NCBI GenBank assembly: GCA_030849805.1
Contig: JASANZ010002274.1
Span: 62,001-126,000 of the forward strand
Direction of reading: 5' to 3'
DNA: 64,000 nucleotides
Origin: Sergeia podlipaevii
Lineage: Eukaryota > Euglenozoa > Kinetoplastea > Trypanosomatida > Trypanosomatidae
Positions 58,229-64,000 of the stretch are shown here, piece after piece; positions within the stretch are counted from its first letter, which is position 1, and each line of letters opens with the position of its first letter. Position numbers and translations under genes: made by a program. The notes under the pieces are model-generated. The model made no database searches. It saw nothing but the letters and a program-made list of their open reading frames with translations, and was not told the DNA's origin.

Positions 58229-59272
58229 ATGCTTAAGGAGTGGTTTCGGGGTTCTTCTGAGAAGGAGGAGGTGAAAGAAGTGAAGCCTGTGGGTCGCATG
58301 GTAGTAGATGCTGAGAAGCCTCTCGAGACGGATGACGCCGTGCGCCGGCGTCGCATCGAGGCTTACGAGAAGAAGCTCGCTGAGGCAGCCAAGGAGGGTC
58401 CTCCTTCCCCTAACCGTCTCGTTACGTATGACTCTCTTTTCCGTAAGGTTCAAGGCTTGCTGTTGGAGGGCAACAACAGCGAAGTGCAGGAGGGTATTGT
58501 TCTCAACGTGAGCCGCAATGTGCAGAACACGATGATTGCCTCCAAGTGGGCCTTTGTGAACCCGCAGATGTCGCACTGGGAGATCAATCTCCAGATGAAC
58601 GGCTTTTCCGATATTGTAGCAGCTTCCTGGAACACTATGAACAGGTACCAGCTTATGTATCAGCGCATGATCAGCACTGGTGCGATGTTTGTGACGCAAT
58701 TTATGGCCCAGAAGCAACAGGGCATGTGCCAGGGCACGGTGTTCGGCATGCTTCAGTACCCATGGTGGTTTGGTGGTTGCACGCAGGTGCAGTATGTCAA
58801 GGGTCAGTCTTTTGGTCTCAGCCATGTCCAGCGCATTGTGCGCGGATTTCACGTGGGCACTAACCTCAGTGTTGACCCTAACACACACTCCTCTACTCTC
58901 TCTCACGCTATGTCCTTCACGACACCCAAGAAGGACGCGGGCATCATGGCGGGGATCACTCCTAGCGAGGGCACGTGGAAGGTGGCCGCGAACTCGTTCG
59001 ACTGGGGCCAGAACATGGATGCTGCTGTTGAGGTGGAGTACAAGGAGGGCCGCAACGGCATGGCCACCGCACTGAACCTGGGCTGTTGCAAGAGCTTCGT
59101 TGGTGGTGCTCAGCTCGTCACATCTCTTTTGGGCTTCAACACCGTCAAGGTGAAGCTTGATCTCCCCTTTGGAGGCGAAATGGCTGGCATGAACCAGTTC
59201 CGCGTCATGTTTGACTGCCACTACGACATCCACAGCGGTGCGTTGAAGCAGGGCTTGGTCTTCACTGCCTAA
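58229..59272 (+). CDS. ATOM40: ATOM40-like outer mitochondrial membrane import pore
   Basis: Predicted 347-residue protein. About 55 charged N-terminal residues are followed by a run of amphipathic beta strands (W-E-I-N-L-Q-M-N-G-F; L-M-Y-Q-R-M-I-S-T-G-A-M-F-V-T-Q-F; Q-G-T-V-F-G-M-L-Q-Y; F-H-V-G-T-N-L-S-V-D; A-A-V-E-V-E-Y) up to the C-terminus, as in a 19-strand barrel of the Tom40/VDAC class. Length, the N-x-x-N-T-M-I-A-S-K-W start and the absence of a POTRA domain argue for ATOM40, the kinetoplastid counterpart of Tom40, rather than Sam50 or a shorter porin. From memory, T. brucei ATOM lies on chromosome 9 near CYP40, consistent with the neighbours here. Identity as ATOM40 rather than another barrel is an inference. 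Confidence 0.72.
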   Translation: MLKEWFRGSSEKEEVKEVKPVGRMVVDAEKPLETDDAVRRRRIEAYEKKLAEAAKEGPPSPNRLVTYDSLFRKVQGLLLEGNNSEVQEGIVLNVSRNVQNTMIASKWAFVNPQMSHWEINLQMNGFSDIVAASWNTMNRYQLMYQRMISTGAMFVTQFMAQKQQGMCQGTVFGMLQYPWWFGGCTQVQYVKGQSFGLSHVQRIVRGFHVGTNLSVDPNTHSSTLSHAMSFTTPKKDAGIMAGITPSEGTWKVAANSFDWGQNMDAAVEVEYKEGRNGMATALNLGCCKSFVGGAQLVTSLLGFNTVKVKLDLPFGGEMAGMNQFRVMFDCHYDIHSGALKQGLVFTA

Positions 59273-60306
59273 AGAAAAAAGAGGAGTGAGCAATCAAAAA
59301 AAAAAAAAATACTGAAAGGCAAATGTTGAGGGAGAGGTGATGAGGTGAGAGACAGTTAGCATCTGCCAGCTGGTGGCGTATAGGTACGTATGACGTCTCT
59401 CTGCGACACCCTAGTATCTCTTTGCCTCTTAGTACGTCACATATTTTTCTAGTTGTATGTTTTCTTTTTGCATGTTTGTTTACTTCTTCGCAGTTTGCTT
59501 CTAGTTGCACCTTAACTTTTTCTTTTCTTTGGCCTTTAGAGGAGTCTTTAAAAAGAAAATTTGTGTCATTTTTTTTTTTTTTTTAAATGTGTACGCAATG
59601 CGCTATGAGAAGACAAAATGATAATATATATATGTGTGTGAGAGAGAGTTGCAATGATGAAACAATATGCGATAGGAGTCAATTGCTTGCTAAACGTTGT
59701 GGTTTCTTCTACTTCCTAAAGGGTATTTCTCCGAGGAGGCAAACCTACTGATTCGACACAAGCTTTTTTGTTTTTTTTTTCACAGTTGTGCTTGAAGAAT
59801 TACATTTTTTTTTTTTAACGATATTGACGCCTGTGTGCGGCGTCACCATTATTATTACTGTTGGCACACCATAAAGAGGAGTTATATTTGTTCTATTTAA
59901 AAAACTGTAGTGCGCAATATATGCGAAAGTACTGGAGCAACTTTAAGCAGTCCCATAAGCACATGAAAGGGTGCATAATATAAGGTGCTCAAATGCACGT
60001 TCAAATAGCGTGTGAGAGCCCTTCCCAAAGCACATTCTCTCTTATATTTATTATCTTTTTTTTTTTTTTTTTGGCTTGCTCTCTTTATTGTTCTTTTTTC
60101 GATGCATTTTTTGACGTACAAGCACCATTTTTTTTTTTTCTGAATATAGAAAGCGTCGTGCACATACAACAACAATAAAACCGTACCGCAGTACAGGAAT
60201 CCTATCCACATACAGGAAAGATAAAAATATATATATAGAGAGAGAGTGTGTGCTAGATAGAAGAGGTGATTAGAAAATAAATAAATAAAAAGAACCGCAA
60301 ATCGCT
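59273..60306. other. Intergenic spacer
   Basis: AT-rich with many T runs (for example 59570-59584, 60059-60072). No gene or RNA gene recognised. A T tract at 60128-60139 precedes AG at 60148-60149, possible acceptor for the last gene. Confidence 0.5.
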
Positions 60307-63300
60307 ATGGCACGTCCAACAGGAAGTGCATCACAGGATGAGGGCGATTGGAGCTTTAAGACATGCAAGAAGATCGCACAGCTGACAAAGGTGATTTATG
60401 CCCTTAACTGCAAAGCGGAGGACAATGATGAGAGAACGCAATGGCTGATAAGAACACATAAGTCGGAGATTGACCGTCTCGCTGCTGAGTATGAACAGAA
60501 GATTGCATCTCTCACGGAGAAGCTGCTCAATGCAGAGACGGAGCGAGCGCGCTCACTGAGTGGGGTTGAATCCACTCATAGAAAGCTTCTCAAGGAGACA
60601 CAGGATGGTTTTACTAGCAAACTAGCGAGTCTTGCTCTGGAGGTAGAGCAGAGCAAGCGCGCATACCAGGATGCGGTGCGCGAGATAAAGGATCGTAGCG
60701 CAACGGAGCTGGCTGCTGAACTTGCGCGCGTACAGGAGCTGAAGGACGGTGAAACCGCAGGGTTGGTGAAGGAGTACAACGAGCGCTACAAGTCTATGCT
60801 GGCGGAGCAGCTAGATGCTAGAGACGCGCTTGAGCAGCAGCTCAACAGCGAGTGGGGGGCTCGTGTGAAGGAACTAGAAGAAGAGCTTGATGCTTCCAGA
60901 AAGCAGGGTGGCCAGCAGCTTGATGCCAAAGCTCGCGCATTACAGGAGACTCTACAGCAGAACGCAGGCCTTGTTAAGCAGCGAGATGGCTTTCAGGCGG
61001 AACTGGCTCAGCTGGAACGGAAACTCTCCGCAGCGCAGTCTCAGCAGGCGTTGCTAGAGCGGCTGCTAGCGGACCAGCAAAGCAGCCTTGGCGCCACGCG
61101 TACTGCCGAGGAGGAGCTGCGTGCTCGTGTAGCGGCACTAGAGCAAGCAGCGCAGACCCAGGAGGCTGCACTGGAGCAAGCGCGCGCGTCCTTTGAAGAG
61201 GCTCAGCGGAAGGTGGACAGACTCAGCTCTGACTGTGCCAATGCCGAGAACGCCAAGGCCCTTGCTGAGACGCAGCGGGACTCTGCTCGCTCTGACCTCA
61301 CCACAGCTGCTGCGGAGCTAGTCGCATTGCGAGCACAAATGCAGGCCCTGGAGGAGAAGGCTGCCGGGGCTAGCAGTGAGGCCGGGGAGCATGAGGCAAC
61401 TGTAAAGCGTCTGATGGCACAGCTGGAGGAGGAGCGTGCACGCGCCACTGCTGCTCTTGAAGAGAAGCTGGCGGCAGAGAGGATGAGGCTGAACGCTGAG
61501 GTTGAAGCACAGAAACGCGCTGCGGATGAGTTTCAGGCTAAGATGGAGGCTGAACGCAAAGCCAGGGCCGCTGACGCGGCAGCCGCAGAGCAGCGCTTGC
61601 GTGAGTTTGCAGAATCGCAAGGTCGAAGTACGAAAGAGCAAGAGGAGGCTCACGCTGCGGCGTTGGCGGCGATGGAGGCACAGAGGCTGGTGGAAGCGGA
61701 GGCGCTTCGAGGGACTGGTAATGCCCGCGCAGAAGAACTGGAGCAGCAGCTTGTCGAGGCACGGGCGCGTATTGCGACGGAGGCGCAAGCAGCAGAAGGA
61801 CTTCAAACACGTATTGGAGAGCTACAGGCAGATGTTGAAAAGTTGGAGGGTCAACTTAGTGCTCAGTGTGCGGACGCAGAGGCGCGGGCTGCTGCCGACG
61901 GTAGCCGCCTTGCCAACCTGGAGGCGACAGTGGCAGAGCTTGAGAGTCGCGGATTCGAAGACCTGCAAGCACAACAGGCGCGCACTGCCACGGAGCTTGA
62001 GGAGCTGAGGCGCCGCTCGGCGGAGGAAATCGCCAAGTTAACCGCGGAGTGGACAGCTCGCCTGAGAGAGGCAGATACCAAACAGAGGGATGAGATTCGC
62101 GTGCTAAAGGCGCACCACAGCGACGAACTGAAGAACCTCCGTGATGTGCATGCCACTGCATTGGCTAACACGTGCAAAGATAGTGAAATGGAGATCTCTG
62201 AGTATCGTGAGAGCATGAGCCGTGCGCTGGCGGACGCAAAAGCTGCTGCTGCCGCCACTGAAAGGCAACTAAATGCACAGCTTTTGGATATGCAGGCACG
62301 CCTGGACAACTTATTGAAAGCGGGCGATGCACAACGGGAGGAGAGTAGCACACATGCGAAGGCAATGCAGGACCAAATTGAGCGCTTGGAAGGACGTCTT
62401 AGGGAGGCGAGCGAAGCGACTGCTGCGGAGCTAGGAAGGGCTCAGCAAGACATAAAGGCTCAACTTGCTGCATTGAGCGCAAGCCACGAGACTCAGCTCC
62501 AGGATATGAGGCGGACACATTTGAACGAGCTCGAAAAGCAGAGGGAAAGCGCAGCTGCTGCGCTGGCGAAGGCGGAGGCGGCGGCGGCAGAGCACCGGCA
62601 GGAGGAAGCGGCGCGGCATGCCAAGGCGATGGATGCTTACAAAGAGGCTCTCATTAAGGACAAGAATGATGTCGTGAGTAGCGTTAATGATATGTACCTT
62701 GTAAAGATGAGGGAACTGCAGGAACGGTGCGACGATGCGATTGCTGTGCTAAACACCAAGCTTAAGAATGCAGCAGAGCGAAAGCGCGAGACCGATGCAC
62801 AGCTGGATGCCGTGTCTGCCGAGTGCCAGCGAAACGTGGTGGAGGTAGAGGGCTTGAAGCGCTCGCTGGAGCAGTTGTCCCGTCTGGCGCAAGAAGACGC
62901 GGAGGCTGCCAAGGCGGAGCTAGCGGCACGTGAGGCAGAGCTGGGGCAAAAGCATACACGTGCTACGGAGCAGCTACAGCGCTTTCACAGCGATGCCATG
63001 GCAGCTTTGGAGCGACGGCGGGCTGAGGAGGCGCAGAGCTACGAAACTCTCGTTGCGGAACTGCGCGCGACGCTCAAGGAGCTTGAACACAAGTACGCTT
63101 TTCGTGAGTCCCGTGCAGAGGATGTTGACCTCATTAACCAGCTCATCAAGGATAATCGTGCCAAGGAGCAGTCGCTCTTGAAGGCGTACGAAGATATGAA
63201 GATGTACAAGCTTGAGCTTATCAATAGAGAAGAAAACTACAACAAACTGTTTGGTAGAAAGCCTCTCGTGCAAGCCGCTGCCACCAATGACTTACCTGTC

Positions 63301-63378
63301 ATCGCAGATTCTCAATCTTTGCCGATGATCAAGCCAGCACACAGGAAAAAAAGCTTTAGTCGTGCTTCTTTTAGCTAA
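60307..63378 (+). CDS. Giant coiled-coil protein, FAM184-like
   Basis: Predicted 1023-residue protein, nearly all coiled coil. The N-terminus K-T-C-K-K-I-A-Q-L-T-K-V-I-Y-A-L-N-C-K matches the start of the FAM184 family (K-K-I-A-Q-L-T-K-V-I-Y-A-L-N-x-K), which recurs across flagellated eukaryotes. The coil, rich in Ala, Glu, Arg and Gln, runs from about 35 to 975 with few breaks. The C-terminal L-I-N-R-E-E-N-Y-N-K-L-F-G then ends the coil and a short basic Ser-rich tail follows. FAM184 proteins are linked to cilia and flagella by distribution; a flagellar or basal-body scaffold role is inferred. Confidence 0.85.
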   Translation: MARPTGSASQDEGDWSFKTCKKIAQLTKVIYALNCKAEDNDERTQWLIRTHKSEIDRLAAEYEQKIASLTEKLLNAETERARSLSGVESTHRKLLKETQDGFTSKLASLALEVEQSKRAYQDAVREIKDRSATELAAELARVQELKDGETAGLVKEYNERYKSMLAEQLDARDALEQQLNSEWGARVKELEEELDASRKQGGQQLDAKARALQETLQQNAGLVKQRDGFQAELAQLERKLSAAQSQQALLERLLADQQSSLGATRTAEEELRARVAALEQAAQTQEAALEQARASFEEAQRKVDRLSSDCANAENAKALAETQRDSARSDLTTAAAELVALRAQMQALEEKAAGASSEAGEHEATVKRLMAQLEEERARATAALEEKLAAERMRLNAEVEAQKRAADEFQAKMEAERKARAADAAAAEQRLREFAESQGRSTKEQEEAHAAALAAMEAQRLVEAEALRGTGNARAEELEQQLVEARARIATEAQAAEGLQTRIGELQADVEKLEGQLSAQCADAEARAAADGSRLANLEATVAELESRGFEDLQAQQARTATELEELRRRSAEEIAKLTAEWTARLREADTKQRDEIRVLKAHHSDELKNLRDVHATALANTCKDSEMEISEYRESMSRALADAKAAAAATERQLNAQLLDMQARLDNLLKAGDAQREESSTHAKAMQDQIERLEGRLREASEATAAELGRAQQDIKAQLAALSASHETQLQDMRRTHLNELEKQRESAAAALAKAEAAAAEHRQEEAARHAKAMDAYKEALIKDKNDVVSSVNDMYLVKMRELQERCDDAIAVLNTKLKNAAERKRETDAQLDAVSAECQRNVVEVEGLKRSLEQLSRLAQEDAEAAKAELAAREAELGQKHTRATEQLQRFHSDAMAALERRRAEEAQSYETLVAELRATLKELEHKYAFRESRAEDVDLINQLIKDNRAKEQSLLKAYEDMKMYKLELINREENYNKLFGRKPLVQAAATNDLPVIADSQSLPMIKPAHRKKSFSRASFS

Positions 63379-64000
63379 ATTATTTCTGTTTCCTTTCATT
63401 TTGCTGTTGCAACGTCTATGAGTATCGTTGCTGTTGCGACGCATCCTTTCGTTTTTTTTTTTTTTTTTTTGACTGCTTTTGATTTTACTTTTGAAGCTCT
63501 GTCCTTCCTTTTTTTTTTTTTGTTTTTACGAGCGTGCTTTTCTACGCCTGCATATGTACTGCTAGCCTTTTTTTTTACTCTTGTTTATATGCCCTCTCTC
63601 TTTTTTTTTCCGATGTTGCACGACGCCCAAGTAACATGTGTAGAGTATACATGCTTCTGTTTACCTCAACTTTTTTTTTTGTTGTTGTTGTTGCTGTGCG
63701 AAAGAGAGAAAGTGTACGCCGTGGAGCAGTCGTATCTAATCCTCCTTTCCTTTTTCCTTCTTTGAGAGCCACAGTGGTTTTTATTATTATTATTATTTTT
63801 GCTTTTAAACCCCGTTTGTTCTTATGATTTGTATAGTAGTATTGGGTAAAGCATTGTATGAAGGAAGAAAGAGCTGAATGCACAATAGAATGCGCTTTCT
63901 TCTGCCTTTCCATTTTTTTTTTTTGCTGCATTATGTATAGGGAGCAACCGTATTGTTGTCGATCTTTTAGATAGAGAGGGAGAGGTTGCCACGCAATTAT
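63379..64000. other. 3' spacer
   Basis: T-rich sequence with long T runs (63452-63470, 63511-63521) and an ATT repeat (63781-63797). No gene; the downstream neighbour is outside the window. Confidence 0.5.

Noticed and set aside
58205..59293. 362-residue open frame antisense to the ATOM40-like gene
   Set aside because: It mirrors the sense gene almost exactly, begins with TTG, has Leu/His/Arg-rich composition typical of an antisense shadow, and opposes the direction of every other gene.
1..64000. Strand-switch region, CRISPR array or cis-spliced intron
   Set aside because: All genes face the same way with full-length frames; no regularly spaced repeats or broken coding domains were found.

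Overview
The window is a nuclear chromosome segment of a trypanosomatid (Kinetoplastea). Every convincing gene (31) lies on the + strand without introns. They are separated by 0.3-1.6 kb AT-rich spacers full of T/C tracts followed by AG dinucleotides, the layout of a polycistronic unit processed by spliced-leader trans-splicing. Several products are kinetoplastid-flavoured (ATOM40-like outer-membrane pore, SNAP50 of the SL-RNA transcription complex, a luminal Hsp110/GRP170 with a -DL tail, PACRG, katanin p80). TAA, TAG and TGA all end genes, so the code is standard. Genus cannot be fixed by eye. From memory, the gene neighbourhood (PSD, GCVH, CYP40, AMP deaminase, proteasome alpha1, ATOM40) recalls Leishmania chromosome 35 / T. 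brucei chromosome 9; this was not checked.

Layout. 0-9 kb: extended-PHD protein, LAMTOR2-like Roadblock protein, Oxa1/YidC-type mitochondrial insertase, phosphatidylserine decarboxylase, coiled-coil protein. 9-15 kb: degenerate papain-like protein, pseudokinase, tiny tail-anchored protein next to SEC63, Cgr1-type nucleolar protein. 16-27 kb: dual-specificity phosphatase, SNAP50, katanin p80, coiled-coil protein with an SFI1-like motif, PACRG. 27.5 kb: an isolated GC-rich island in AT-rich spacer. 28-32.5 kb: motor-only kinesin and GRP170, both with visibly lower GC at third positions than their neighbours. 33-43 kb: glycine cleavage H protein, GAPDH-like pseudoenzyme, DUF1761-like membrane protein, cyclophilin 40, novel membrane protein, SCAMP. 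43-64 kb: giant tandem AMP deaminase, RanBP2-zinc-finger/BRCT protein, membrane-anchored histidine phosphatase, mitochondrial EF-Ts, acylated small protein, proteasome alpha1, ATOM40-like pore, FAM184-like coiled coil.

The genes do not form one pathway, as expected for kinetoplastid units, but themes recur: mitochondrial biogenesis (Oxa1, ATOM40, EF-Ts, PSD, GcvH), ER entry and folding (SEC63, GRP170, possible Sec61beta), flagellum/cytoskeleton (PACRG, katanin, kinesin, coiled coils) and an unusual number of proteins built on enzyme folds that have lost catalytic residues (GAPDH-like, N-half of AMP deaminase, pseudokinase, papain-like). The last group is the main thing worth following up. All domain calls are by eye; no database search was run.
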